The notes: generated by a model not told the origin, from the letters alone. Counted from the stretch's first letter, positions 1-7,139 are shown. The stretch: 9,141 bases of DNA from Nitrososphaera sp. (GCA_022545875.1 JAKEIF010000267.1:1-9141), one strand, 5' to 3'. Program-made: numbers and translations.

Positions 1-390
1 AGCGGGCGCTTCGTGGTTGCCTCGCATCAGAATGACAGATTCAGGATATGTGCACTTGAGCTGACAAACAGTGTGCAGTACTCCAACTGAATTGCTGCCT
101 CTATCAATATAATCGCCGAGGAATACTATTTTGTTTTTCTCATCCGCCACAAACGTCTCATACTCGACTTCTCGAAGCATCTGGTCCAGGCATGCGAAGT
201 CGCCATGGATATCGCTGATAATGACAAGATTTTTTAATTCCGAGATTTCAGATAGCCCTCCGGATACTTTCCCGCCGGCAATTGAGGCTTCTTTCCTTTG
301 CTTTGCCATTGCTGCTATTGCACAATCAATAGCTGAGGCAAATTCTGGGACGGTGGGATTTGACCACTTTTGCAAAGGATCTGACACCAT
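1..390 (-). CDS. PPP-family Ser/Thr protein phosphatase, partial (C-terminus outside window)
   Basis: Read on the minus strand, an open frame runs from ATG at 390 to the window edge without a stop, giving 130 residues. It carries the first three metal-binding motifs of the PPP (PP1/PP2A/PP2B-like) metallophosphatases: SDIHGD (D60, H62), GDYIDRG (D93) and RGNHE (N125, H126). These bind the two catalytic metals and the phosphate, so the protein should dephosphorylate phospho-Ser/Thr proteins in the cytosol; some relatives hydrolyse dinucleotide polyphosphates instead. The first 50 residues are a Ser/Ala-rich segment ahead of the catalytic core. The start is chosen because an in-frame TAA lies at 412-414 and a TATA-like box sits about 24 nt upstream of this ATG; a TTG at 405 is the only alternative. 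There is no Shine-Dalgarno site, which fits a leaderless transcript. It is divergent from the ATP-grasp gene. The family is clear; the substrate is unknown. Confidence 0.88.
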   Translation of the reverse strand, partial: MVSDPLQKWSNPTVPEFASAIDCAIAAMAKQRKEASIAGGKVSGGLSEISELKNLVIISDIHGDFACLDQMLREVEYETFVADEKNKIVFLGDYIDRGSNSVGVLHTVCQLKCTYPESVILMRGNHEAPA

Positions 391-410
391 TTTATCCGTG
401 GACAAGGCGA

Positions 411-418
411 GTTAAATT
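411..418 (-). promoter_or_regulatory. TATA-like box of the phosphatase gene
   Basis: On the minus strand the sequence AATTTAAC is centred about 24 nt upstream of the ATG at 390. That is the spacing expected for an archaeal TATA box when transcription starts at the start codon. It is supported only by composition and position. Confidence 0.45.
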
Positions 419-464
419 CTTTGAAATGTAAATGATGTTTCCAGAGAATAGTACCATTAAGGCA

Positions 465-470
465 GATAAA
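465..470 (+). promoter_or_regulatory. Possible TATA-like box of the ATP-grasp gene
   Basis: GATAAA is centred about 25 nt upstream of the ATG at 493 and no Shine-Dalgarno sequence precedes that ATG, which fits a leaderless archaeal promoter. The match to a TATA box is weak. Confidence 0.35.
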
Positions 471-492
471 CCACAAGTATCGAAATCTTCAG

Positions 493-1557
493 ATGAAGGC
501 AAGTGTCCTGGTAACAGCAGCGGGGAGCATAGTCGCTCAAGGGATAGTAAAGTCGCTGAGGCTAGCCAGCAAGTCCGGCAGGTCATCCTATACCATCATT
601 TCTGCAGATATGAGCCCAATGGCAGCAGGTCTTTATCGAGGCGACTCCGGAATAATACTCCCTTCATCCTCCTCGCCTGGCTACGTCAATATGATAATTG
701 CAGCGTGCCGCAAGATGGACATAGAGGCCGTTTTTTGTGGCTCCGATGATGAATTAATGGTCTTAGCAGAGGCCCAAAAGAGGATTGAGCAAGAAACAGG
801 AGCAAGGGTGATGGTCGGTAACATGGGGGCATTGACCATTGCCCGAGATAAGTGGAACACCTTTGAATTTTGTACGGCAAACAAGCTACCGTGCGCGCCG
901 TCCTGTCTACCAGAGAATAGCGATATGTTCATTCGCGAGCACGGCTTTCCAGTTGTTGTGAAACCAAGGGAAGGTTATGGGTCGGTCCATATGTACGTGG
1001 CAAAGGATCAAAGCGAACTCGAATATGCTCTTTCTGCAATAACCAAAGTTGGATGGCGCCCCATAGTGCAAAAGTTCATTGCAGGTGACCAAGAATTTAC
1101 GTCGGGAATTACAATCGACAAAGATGCAAGATACGTCATGTCCTCCATCTCCATGCGCAAGATGATAAAGCATGGTCAAACCTACAAAGCCTTCATTGAC
1201 AATTATCAAGATATACGCAAGGAGGCTGAAGTGGTGGGCCTGAAACTTGGCACACCAGGCGCAATTAATGTCCAGGCAAAAGTTGATCCTGACAGCGGGG
1301 AGGCACAGATTTTCGAAATAAATCCTCGCTTTTCGGCTACATGTCCCATGAGAGCTGTTGCAGGAGTAAACGAACCTGACATTGTTTTTCGCAATGCGTT
1401 GCGCGGAGAAGAGATCAAAGTCCCCTCTTATGACAGACTCTACTGCGCCAGGTACTTGAATGAGGTCTATGTCCCACTTGATGTTTATGAAAAAGTTGTT
1501 GCACATCCTGAAGCAACTATAAAAGATACCGGTTCTTTTTGCCCAGACTATTTCTAA
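493..1557 (+). CDS. ATP-grasp family ligase, PylC/carbamoyl-phosphate-synthase-like
   Basis: The 354-residue protein has the usual three-part ATP-grasp plan. An N-terminal Rossmann-like pre-ATP-grasp domain starts with VLVTAAGSIVAQGIVKSLR (residues 5-23) and includes the acidic GSDDEL stretch near 83-88. The ATP-binding subdomain has PVVVKPREGYGS (153-164), with K157 and the glycine-rich loop for the phosphates. The C-terminal catalytic part has FEINPRFSATCPM (274-286), where E275 and N277 are the expected magnesium ligands. Such enzymes activate a carboxylate as an acyl phosphate and join it to an amine or thiol. The closest-looking families are the standalone CarB-like/PylC-like ligases, which often modify small molecules or glycans; the substrate cannot be read from sequence. 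It is cytosolic, with no signal peptide. Its stop lies four bases from the stop of the convergent PelG-like gene. It could act with the nearby deacetylase and BshC-like gene, but it is not in their operon. Confidence 0.85.
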   Translation: MKASVLVTAAGSIVAQGIVKSLRLASKSGRSSYTIISADMSPMAAGLYRGDSGIILPSSSSPGYVNMIIAACRKMDIEAVFCGSDDELMVLAEAQKRIEQETGARVMVGNMGALTIARDKWNTFEFCTANKLPCAPSCLPENSDMFIREHGFPVVVKPREGYGSVHMYVAKDQSELEYALSAITKVGWRPIVQKFIAGDQEFTSGITIDKDARYVMSSISMRKMIKHGQTYKAFIDNYQDIRKEAEVVGLKLGTPGAINVQAKVDPDSGEAQIFEINPRFSATCPMRAVAGVNEPDIVFRNALRGEEIKVPSYDRLYCARYLNEVYVPLDVYEKVVAHPEATIKDTGSFCPDYF

Positions 1558-1561
1558 TCTG

Positions 1562-3217
1562 CTATATGTAGCGGGAAAAGAGCCGGCTGCCCGCTTCTCT
1601 TATCGTCGGTATCATTACGATAGAAGATGCGCAGGCAGAGACTATCGCTCCAGCCAGATATGCAAGTACGAGATTTTCAAAACCGTAGCTTGCCGCAAAG
1701 ATCCCGCCGACAACTACGATCGCAGCTGATGCGAAGGCTATGATAGCAAGTTCCTTCGCCCTTCCAAGGAACATCATGTATAGACTATTCGCGCCAAATA
1801 CGGATAGGAATACGCCTCCCGTCGAGGCAAACAGCAAGATCCTCGTACTTGCTTCTGTCCCTCCAAGGGCATCCATTACATTAGGACCAAGTAAATTAAT
1901 CACTACGGCGACAACTGCTGATGCCAGAATCGATGAGAGCAGGATTCTTCGGTAGCTATGCTGCAAGAAAAGATCTATCTTGCGCTTTTCCAAGACTTTC
2001 ATATTGAGGGCCCGGTTATGGACAAGGATGTAGATCGGAGAAGCCATCACATACTGTATGATAATGGCAGGCAGGATGACCATTAACGCGAGATCGGCAC
2101 CGATGTGGTAAACAGAGTTGAAGGATATCGGCAGGACGGTTCCGCCAGTAGTCACGGTCGTAACGGGATTAAAGACCCAAGAAAGAATGCGGTCTGAAAA
2201 GAGGAGGACAAAGTAAGCGGTGCCATAGACAAAGTATGGTATGCACTCCCATAGCTGTATTCCGAATCGAGATGCAATGGTATTATCATTTACGGTTAGT
2301 GGACTGTAAAAGTGAGGCGCGCCTCGGGCCACGATCGAAGTTGAACTCTGGCCCATTATCTTGTAGTGATGGTAGACCGCAAAGCCCGATAGAACAGCAA
2401 ACGCAGCTCCCAAGGCAGCAAAGTATCTAGTAGTCATGTCTGGGACTTCAGATGCCATTAGAAAGAAAACTAGGATAAGTGCCGCAAATGCTCCGGCATA
2501 GGCAACAGTAAGGTGAACCAACTTCTTTAGTACATACATGATTACAAAGCTCAGCCTGTGCAAAGCCACTGTCACGGCGCTTATGGCAGCGACTGTAGCC
2601 AGCTCAAATGAGATGCCTGCTCTGTCAGAAAGGAGATAGATGCCTGCGACGGCGGCGAGCAGAATTACGCCTGCCAGTGCATAGTTTCTCTTGATGCTCC
2701 TCTTTACCTCGCCGATGTTTGTCTGGGAATAGTAAAATGAAAAAAGCCGTTGAAAGTTCTGTAGAAGCCCCTCCGTTATGGCCAATCCGAGAAAAACTCC
2801 GCCGAGAAACATGGTCGTGATATCGGCAGGAAGTCCCCAGGCCATCCACAATGAAACTCCTGTCACAAAGAGTACAACCAGCGCCCCAAGCCACGGAAAA
2901 ACCATGCTGAGGCCTTCCGCGATACGCCTCCCCCTGCCTGGTACCGGAACTGCGATAGATGTCTCCTTATCCTTGTCGTCGTATGCATCGACGAAATCAT
3001 AGACATACTCAGCCAGATGATGCATGCTGCTAAACCCATTCCTCCTGACCAAATTTTCGTCGTAGCCCAAGATTTCCAGAAATACCAAGACATCGGCCAT
3101 ATTGTTCACGCTCTGCTGGATCTCTGCTATTGATCTTGCCGTCTTGGCGCCAAATTGTCTTGCTTCCCTAGAAAGTGCAGGGGTTAGAGAGGACAAATTA
3201 GGCCGTCTCTCCTGCAC
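1562..3217 (-). CDS. pelG: PelG-like 12-TM polysaccharide flippase/channel (MOP superfamily)
   Basis: A 551-residue membrane protein. I count about 12 hydrophobic segments, roughly at residues 107-128, 134-155, 179-196, 202-222, 228-254, 264-282, 321-347, 370-398, 424-443, 458-484, 488-509 and 514-536, which fits the MOP (flippase) superfamily. The segment IPYFVYGTAYFVLLFSDRIL (326-345) resembles the PYLxYGxxYFxxxFxDRxxxW signature I associate with PelG, the inner-membrane protein that works with the glycosyltransferase PelF in Pel exopolysaccharide export. It is longer than bacterial PelG (about 456 aa) because of a soluble N-terminal region of about 105 residues. The start is GTG at 3217, overlapping the epimerase stop by 20 bases; no convincing Shine-Dalgarno site precedes it, so a later start is possible. 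It is the last gene of the operon, after pelF-like and the epimerase, which supports export of an amino-sugar polymer. Another polysaccharide flippase of the same superfamily is the main alternative. Confidence 0.72.
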   Translation of the reverse strand: MQERRPNLSSLTPALSREARQFGAKTARSIAEIQQSVNNMADVLVFLEILGYDENLVRRNGFSSMHHLAEYVYDFVDAYDDKDKETSIAVPVPGRGRRIAEGLSMVFPWLGALVVLFVTGVSLWMAWGLPADITTMFLGGVFLGLAITEGLLQNFQRLFSFYYSQTNIGEVKRSIKRNYALAGVILLAAVAGIYLLSDRAGISFELATVAAISAVTVALHRLSFVIMYVLKKLVHLTVAYAGAFAALILVFFLMASEVPDMTTRYFAALGAAFAVLSGFAVYHHYKIMGQSSTSIVARGAPHFYSPLTVNDNTIASRFGIQLWECIPYFVYGTAYFVLLFSDRILSWVFNPVTTVTTGGTVLPISFNSVYHIGADLALMVILPAIIIQYVMASPIYILVHNRALNMKVLEKRKIDLFLQHSYRRILLSSILASAVVAVVINLLGPNVMDALGGTEASTRILLFASTGGVFLSVFGANSLYMMFLGRAKELAIIAFASAAIVVVGGIFAASYGFENLVLAYLAGAIVSACASSIVMIPTIREAGSRLFSRYI

Positions 3218-4172
3218 TTATTCGGGCGACTTGGGGCTTATTCAGCGATTGAATGACCTCAACTAGACCTTGTTGCATGACTATCTTGGGGCTATACCCC
3301 AGTGACGCCTTTATCCTGTCGATCGACGCAAGTCCGAGTTTCATGTCACCTGCCCTTGCCGGTGCAAAGTTATTCTCCAAGTCTGAGGAGCCGACAAGAT
3401 TCTTTATGATTTTGGACAGCTCCATTATGCTTGTTGCTTTTCCAGATGCCACGTTAAATGACTCACCTACAGCGACTTGCGATTCCATAGCCAGCATATT
3501 TGCTTGCACAATATCTTGGACGTGAACGAAATCCCTGACCTGTTCGCCGTCGCCAAAGATCGTGGGTTTTTCTCCGTCTAGAATCTTGTTTGCAAAAACT
3601 GTGATCACGCCGCTGTAATCGCTGTAGCGCTGGCGTTTCCCATAGACATTGAAGTAGCGAAGGGCAACTGTCTCAAGGCCATAGCTGTGATGATACGCAT
3701 GCAAATAGTCCTCCACAGACAACTTTGATGCTCCGTAAGGTGAATTCGGCCTGCATACCATGTCCTCGACTGCCCTTCCCTCAATTATCCCATAGACCGC
3801 CGCGGATGACGCAAAGACTAGCCTCTTGACTCCGGCCTTTACGCAGTAATTGAGAATGTTGAGAGTCATGTTGACATTGACATCGTGTACGAGGATAGGA
3901 TGGCTTACGGATTTAGGCACGCTTGCAATAGCAGCTTCATGGAATACTATGTCGATGTTGATTCCCCGGAGCAACGAATCAACTTCCCTTGCGTCTCCAA
4001 GGATTGTATGCACTAGACCGCTTTCCTTGTGTTTAGAAAGATTATCCAGCGAGCCCGTGCTCAGGTTGTCAACGATAAACGTTTCAATCCCCCGTGCCAC
4101 CAATTCGTCAACGATGTGGCTTCCGATGAACCCGGCGCCTCCCGTCACGAGAACTTTTGATATATTTCTCAT
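3198..4172 (-). CDS. NAD-dependent UDP-hexose(NAc) 4-epimerase (extended SDR)
   Basis: A 324-residue extended short-chain dehydrogenase of the GalE/WbpP type. It shows the NAD-binding glycine motif TGGAGFIG (10-17), the acidic residue D35 that binds the adenosine ribose, the catalytic S122/S123 region, YxxxK at Y146 and K150, and the substrate-side RYFNVYG (172-178). The length is normal. In the C-terminal RAGDMKLGLASI stretch, G280 aligns by my reading with the gatekeeper that is Ser306 in WbpP and Tyr299 in E. coli GalE. A small residue there lets N-acetylated sugars fit, so UDP-GlcNAc/UDP-GalNAc interconversion is likely (inference from recalled alignments). It starts with ATG in an ATGA overlap with the PelF-like stop, with GGAG eight bases upstream as ribosome-binding site. 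Its place between PelF- and PelG-like genes fits supply of UDP-GalNAc, the role PelX plays for bacterial Pel. A 4,6-dehydratase is less likely because the C-terminal signature is epimerase-like. Confidence 0.88.
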   Translation of the reverse strand: MRNISKVLVTGGAGFIGSHIVDELVARGIETFIVDNLSTGSLDNLSKHKESGLVHTILGDAREVDSLLRGINIDIVFHEAAIASVPKSVSHPILVHDVNVNMTLNILNYCVKAGVKRLVFASSAAVYGIIEGRAVEDMVCRPNSPYGASKLSVEDYLHAYHHSYGLETVALRYFNVYGKRQRYSDYSGVITVFANKILDGEKPTIFGDGEQVRDFVHVQDIVQANMLAMESQVAVGESFNVASGKATSIMELSKIIKNLVGSSDLENNFAPARAGDMKLGLASIDRIKASLGYSPKIVMQQGLVEVIQSLNKPQVARISAGETA

Positions 4173-5656
4173 TTCCTCATCTCCTGGCCTACAGCCAACT
4201 GCAACCCCTTGCGCGAGGAGAGCATCTCGTACTGCTCCGCATACTGCCGAAGCGAACTTTCAAGCGTGAATCGCTCGTGCACTTTACGAAGGGCGAGAGC
4301 ACCCAAATCCTTTCGCAATTTTTCATCGGCCAGCAGTTTAACAATCGCACCAGAGAGCTCCTGCGGATGGCTGCTTCTAACTAGGAGGCCGCATCCATCC
4401 AGTGCCTCCCGAATCCCGCCGACGTCGGTAGCCACGATTCCCTTGCCGCATGCCATAGCCTCAATGATGGCAAACGGAAACCCTTCGGTGATGCTGCTAA
4501 TTACTACGACGTCAGCTGCATTGTACGCAATTTCAGGGTCCTTGACCTTTCCCATGAATCGAATATTGTCTCCCAGCCCGAGTGACTTTACCAAGTTTGT
4601 GCAGCGAAGAGAATAGTCCAGATCTGTTGAAGCGCCATAAATGAGGCATTGGACATCTCGATACGTTCTCTTGACATAGTTTATTGACTGTATAAGGTTC
4701 ACAATGTCTTTGAACACATCAACTCTCCCAATGCAGACGACGGTAGGCCGCGAATCTCTATCCACATCAAGAGGTCTGAACTTATTCGTGTCTACACCGT
4801 TGTAGATCACTCTGATCTTCGATCTTTCGACTCCCAAGCTTTCCTCCCATTTTGCATTTGCATAGCAGACTGGGGCTATGACGTCTGCCATGAAATACAC
4901 GGTGCGGACAACATTCGAGGAAAACATTTTCCAAAAGATATTTGATGGTTCGTCGCGAAGATATGCATTATAGTACAGCAATAGTTCGCGAAAAGCCACC
5001 CCATGTTCTGTTATGAGTATCGGGCAACCATACTCCATCTTCGCAGAAATGGCTACCATTGCAGGCAGCCACGCAAGCGAACAATGGACAATATCCACTT
5101 CAGGCACCCTCAGGGATAGAATCTGCATATTGCGCTGAATTATCTGAAATGCGGTCAGCGCTTCTTTGAGCGTCATCTCGCGATAAAGCGGGTCTTGCTC
5201 AAGAAGTGAAATAAATGTCTTCCAAGATTGAATGTGCTCTAGACATTTCTTTGAGTCATGTTCCCTTAGGAACTTGTGTAATGCGAAAATTATTTCCGCC
5301 AGCTTTTTTGGCTCGCATTCGTTGGAAAAGATTTCTGAGAGGAATTGGCGGAACATTGGCATGAATGCGGTCCGTATTACTCTGTCGTTGGTGCGCCTCA
5401 GCTTGTCTGCTAGATGTTTGCCCTTCTCTTCATAATATTCTTCGTATCTGTTCGATCCAAAGAGCGGGACATCTATGACGTCTGTTACATTTGGCGGTAC
5501 AGAAAACTTGCCGTTGGCATTCGGATTGGACAGAAAGTTGATTATCATAAAATCATAGTCAGTCATGCTGTCAACTAGGACTTTCTCCCACGAGTAGACC
5601 CCGCCAGACATTATGTTGGGGTAGCTATCCCAGTTAACTAGCAATACTTTTTTCAT
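4169..5656 (-). CDS. pelF: PelF-like GT4 glycosyltransferase
   Basis: A 495-residue GT-B glycosyltransferase of family GT4 with features of PelF. The N-terminal domain begins with a beta strand and GGVYSW (18-23), as in the DUF3492 domain of PelF. It also carries ITEHGVAFRELLLYYN (215-230), like the TEHGIYxRE signature of that domain. The C-terminal nucleotide-sugar domain has NGVD (286-289), GRVDVFKD (310-317), YGASTDLDYSLRC (340-352) and the EX7E motif EGFPFAIIE (E391 and E399), expected for a retaining GT4 enzyme. PelF is a cytosolic enzyme that polymerises UDP-GalNAc/GlcNAc and docks on the PelG membrane complex. The ATG at 5656 has GGAGGGAG (minus strand, 5672-5665) eight bases upstream; it overlaps the preceding TPR-like gene by 23 bases and the following epimerase by four. 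A generic GT4 enzyme is the alternative, but the N-terminal motifs favour PelF. The polymer or glycan product is not known. Confidence 0.86.
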   Translation of the reverse strand: MKKVLLVNWDSYPNIMSGGVYSWEKVLVDSMTDYDFMIINFLSNPNANGKFSVPPNVTDVIDVPLFGSNRYEEYYEEKGKHLADKLRRTNDRVIRTAFMPMFRQFLSEIFSNECEPKKLAEIIFALHKFLREHDSKKCLEHIQSWKTFISLLEQDPLYREMTLKEALTAFQIIQRNMQILSLRVPEVDIVHCSLAWLPAMVAISAKMEYGCPILITEHGVAFRELLLYYNAYLRDEPSNIFWKMFSSNVVRTVYFMADVIAPVCYANAKWEESLGVERSKIRVIYNGVDTNKFRPLDVDRDSRPTVVCIGRVDVFKDIVNLIQSINYVKRTYRDVQCLIYGASTDLDYSLRCTNLVKSLGLGDNIRFMGKVKDPEIAYNAADVVVISSITEGFPFAIIEAMACGKGIVATDVGGIREALDGCGLLVRSSHPQELSGAIVKLLADEKLRKDLGALALRKVHERFTLESSLRQYAEQYEMLSSRKGLQLAVGQEMRK

Positions 5657-6269
5657 TTAGTTTGCTCCCTCCACTTGAGTCAATTGACCTCATTACATAG
5701 CCAGGGTCGAATGCGTCGCCACTTTGAACCGATAACTTTCTGTGCGATTCTATGAGCCTGTCTATCTGCTCGGCAAGACCTTGTGGCAGCCGCACTTGTT
5801 TACCGTTTGAGACGAGCAATTCCGCCACAGGCGTTCCCTCTTCTGCTTTAGAAATAGAAGGCCGTGCAAATGGATTTGTCCTGGATGCAAGGGCGAAATA
5901 TCTGCCGCGCACGGCGTCCGCCTCTTTGTAATCTCCGGCAAGAGTGAAATTTTCCGCCGCTTCTTGCATGGACCACATCGCCTCCCTAATCGATTCCGAC
6001 ATCGCAACGTCAGAGTTCTCAATGTAAATCTTGGCAGCCAACGAGTGTAGGGTACGCGCTTGAGCTGTGGCGCCCAATTTCGCCAGACAATTTGCCGCGC
6101 AGGTGCAGCTAAGGGCAGCCCGTACCAGATTTCGGCCCAGGCATTGCGAGGCATCTTCAACGTAGTTGGATGCCGCCGTGACAAAATCACCCTCATCTTC
6201 TGCCTTGACCGCGCTGAACCATAGATTAGACTCGTCTGTAAGTCTCTGTAACCACGTTTTTACCTGCAT
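5634..6269 (-). CDS. TPR/SNAP-like helical repeat protein, first gene of the Pel-like operon
   Basis: I do not recognise a named family. From ATG 6269 the protein has 211 residues. Residues about 14-125 form repeated amphipathic helix pairs rich in Ala, with TPR-like patterns such as AEDEGDFVTAASNYVEDA (23-40), a Cys/Ala-rich helix at 49-64 and FTLAGDYKEADAVRGRYFAL (108-127). The C-terminal 85 residues are polar and probably flexible, with one likely helix near 163-178. There is no signal peptide or membrane segment, so it is probably a cytosolic scaffold. It leads the operon and overlaps the PelF-like gene, which makes a role like the TPR protein PelE possible (inference from context). The frame also contains an ATG at 6329 (231 residues), but a TATA-like TTAAAAATTA lies about 28 nt upstream of ATG 6269 and would fall inside the longer version, so the shorter start is preferred. 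The gene is likely real because of its tight coupling; the function is open. Confidence 0.75.
   Translation of the reverse strand: MQVKTWLQRLTDESNLWFSAVKAEDEGDFVTAASNYVEDASQCLGRNLVRAALSCTCAANCLAKLGATAQARTLHSLAAKIYIENSDVAMSESIREAMWSMQEAAENFTLAGDYKEADAVRGRYFALASRTNPFARPSISKAEEGTPVAELLVSNGKQVRLPQGLAEQIDRLIESHRKLSVQSGDAFDPGYVMRSIDSSGGSKLNEKSIAS
5665..5672 (-). promoter_or_regulatory. Strong Shine-Dalgarno site before the PelF-like gene
   Basis: The minus strand reads GGAGGGAG, eight bases before the ATG at 5656, inside the 3' end of the TPR-like gene. It fixes the PelF-like start and contrasts with the leaderless first genes of this window. Confidence 0.75.
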
Positions 6270-6292
6270 GTTCCATCCAAGCCTTCTATGCG

Positions 6293-6302
6293 TAATTTTT
6301 AA
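6293..6302 (-). promoter_or_regulatory. TATA-like box of the Pel-like operon
   Basis: On the minus strand TTAAAAATTA is centred about 28 nt upstream of ATG 6269. It is the best TATA match in the window and would drive the whole four-gene operon, with transcription starting at or within a few bases of the ATG. It also argues against the longer start at 6329. Confidence 0.6.
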
Positions 6303-6395
6303 GCCAATAGCAATATTGTAAGCTGACATTCATTCGCACACATAGGAATTTCAGGATTCTTATGTTTGCATCAGCTAGAGAAAATTTAGTTCAGC

Positions 6396-6405
6396 AATAA
6401 ATAAA
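6396..6405 (+). promoter_or_regulatory. TATA-like box of the deacetylase/BshC-like operon
   Basis: AATAAATAAA is centred about 25 nt upstream of the GTG at 6426, and no Shine-Dalgarno site precedes that GTG, so a leaderless transcript is likely. Between box and start lies a small inverted repeat, AACTC (6404-6408) and GAGTT (6415-6419) with a six-base gap, which could be an operator but may be chance. Confidence 0.55.
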
Positions 6406-6425
6406 CTCGCTGAAGAGTTGCAATC

Positions 6426-7130
6426 GTGAATATTCTAGCGATCGGAGCTCATCCAGACGACATCGAGCTTGGCTGTGGGGGCTTACTTATCAAGGCGGCA
6501 AGACAGGGCCAGGACGTCTTTATGTATACCCTTACCAGGGGCGCGGCATCCGGCGACCCAGAGCAGAGGACAAACGAGCTTGTACAATCGGCCAAGTTCA
6601 TAGGAGCCAAGGCGCTATGGATAGACAACTTTGAAGATACCAAGCTGAACGCAAGTAACAGCGAGCTAATCAATCACATTGAATTTTTTATCAACAAGGC
6701 GGATCCCGACGTAATAGTGACGCATTCTCTTGGCGATGTTCACCACGATCATCGGGCTGTAGCTTCGTCTACTATTGAAGCGGGCAGATTTATACCGAAC
6801 ATCATGTCGTACGAAATTCCACTTACAAAGGACTTCAAGCCCCAAGTTTTTTACGATATATCCGATGTAGTCGATGACAAGGTAGAGCTTATCAAAATAT
6901 TCTGGTCGCAACAAAGTAAGCTTTACCTGAAGGCGAACGCGATTAAGGGCCTTGCAGAATATAGGGCTCTGCAGAGCAGACTGAACACTTCGATCAACTA
7001 CGTGGAGGCGTTTGAGGTAATGAAGCTCTGCTTTGGCAAAGAATTCAAGCTTTGGAAGGTTCCAAATGATCGCATACCCAAGATCACATCGGCACCGACT
7101 CGGCCCAAGGAGATTATCGAGCTAATTTAA
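6426..7130 (+). CDS. PIG-L/LmbE family zinc-dependent deacetylase, BshB-like
   Basis: A 234-residue protein, the usual length for PIG-L/LmbE deacetylases. The N-terminal AIGAHPDDIELGCGG (6-19 region) gives zinc ligands H9 and D12 and the catalytic base D11. The second motif GDVHHDHRAV (103-112) gives the third zinc ligand, H109. The C-terminal KANAIKGLAEYRALQSRL pattern (169-185) matches the conserved end of the family fold. These enzymes remove the N-acetyl group from GlcNAc-containing molecules, as in GlcNAc-PI, GlcNAc-malate in bacillithiol synthesis (BshB) or mycothiol precursors. The start is GTG at 6426, immediately ahead of the HPDD motif as is normal, with a TATA-like box at the leaderless distance. 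It ends three bases before the earliest possible start of the BshC-like gene, so the two are co-transcribed; this points to an amino-sugar substrate whose freed amine is then acylated. The exact substrate is not determinable. Confidence 0.9.
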   Translation: MNILAIGAHPDDIELGCGGLLIKAARQGQDVFMYTLTRGAASGDPEQRTNELVQSAKFIGAKALWIDNFEDTKLNASNSELINHIEFFINKADPDVIVTHSLGDVHHDHRAVASSTIEAGRFIPNIMSYEIPLTKDFKPQVFYDISDVVDDKVELIKIFWSQQSKLYLKANAIKGLAEYRALQSRLNTSINYVEAFEVMKLCFGKEFKLWKVPNDRIPKITSAPTRPKEIIELI

Positions 7131-7134
7131 GGAG
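7131..7134 (+). promoter_or_regulatory. Ribosome-binding site deciding the BshC-like start
   Basis: GGAG follows the TAA of the deacetylase directly and lies five bases before GTG 7140. It overlaps the GTG at 7134, so that first GTG is an unlikely start. ATG 7149 would have a spacing of 14, which is long. Confidence 0.55.
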
Positions 7135-7139
7135 TGGTC

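Noticed and set aside
432..749. A 105-codon plus-strand frame spanning the divergent promoter region
   Set aside because: It overlaps the start of the ATP-grasp gene in a different frame and has no family features.
907..1506. A 199-codon open frame on the minus strand
   Set aside because: It lies fully inside the ATP-grasp gene on the opposite strand, whose motifs are intact, and its translation has no recognisable domain.
1570..1595. Inverted repeat AGCGGG/CCCGCT with an inner AGCCGGCT palindrome, near the convergent stops
   Set aside because: It resembles a terminator stem but lies within the last codons of the PelG-like gene, has a long loop and no T-run follows it on either strand.
3850..4269. 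A 139-codon plus-strand frame
   Set aside because: It is the antisense shadow of the epimerase and the end of the PelF-like gene.
5762..6196. A 144-codon open frame on the minus strand
   Set aside because: It overlaps the TPR-like gene in another frame; its translation is rich in Arg, Pro and Cys without pattern, and it lacks the operon coupling that the TPR-like frame has.
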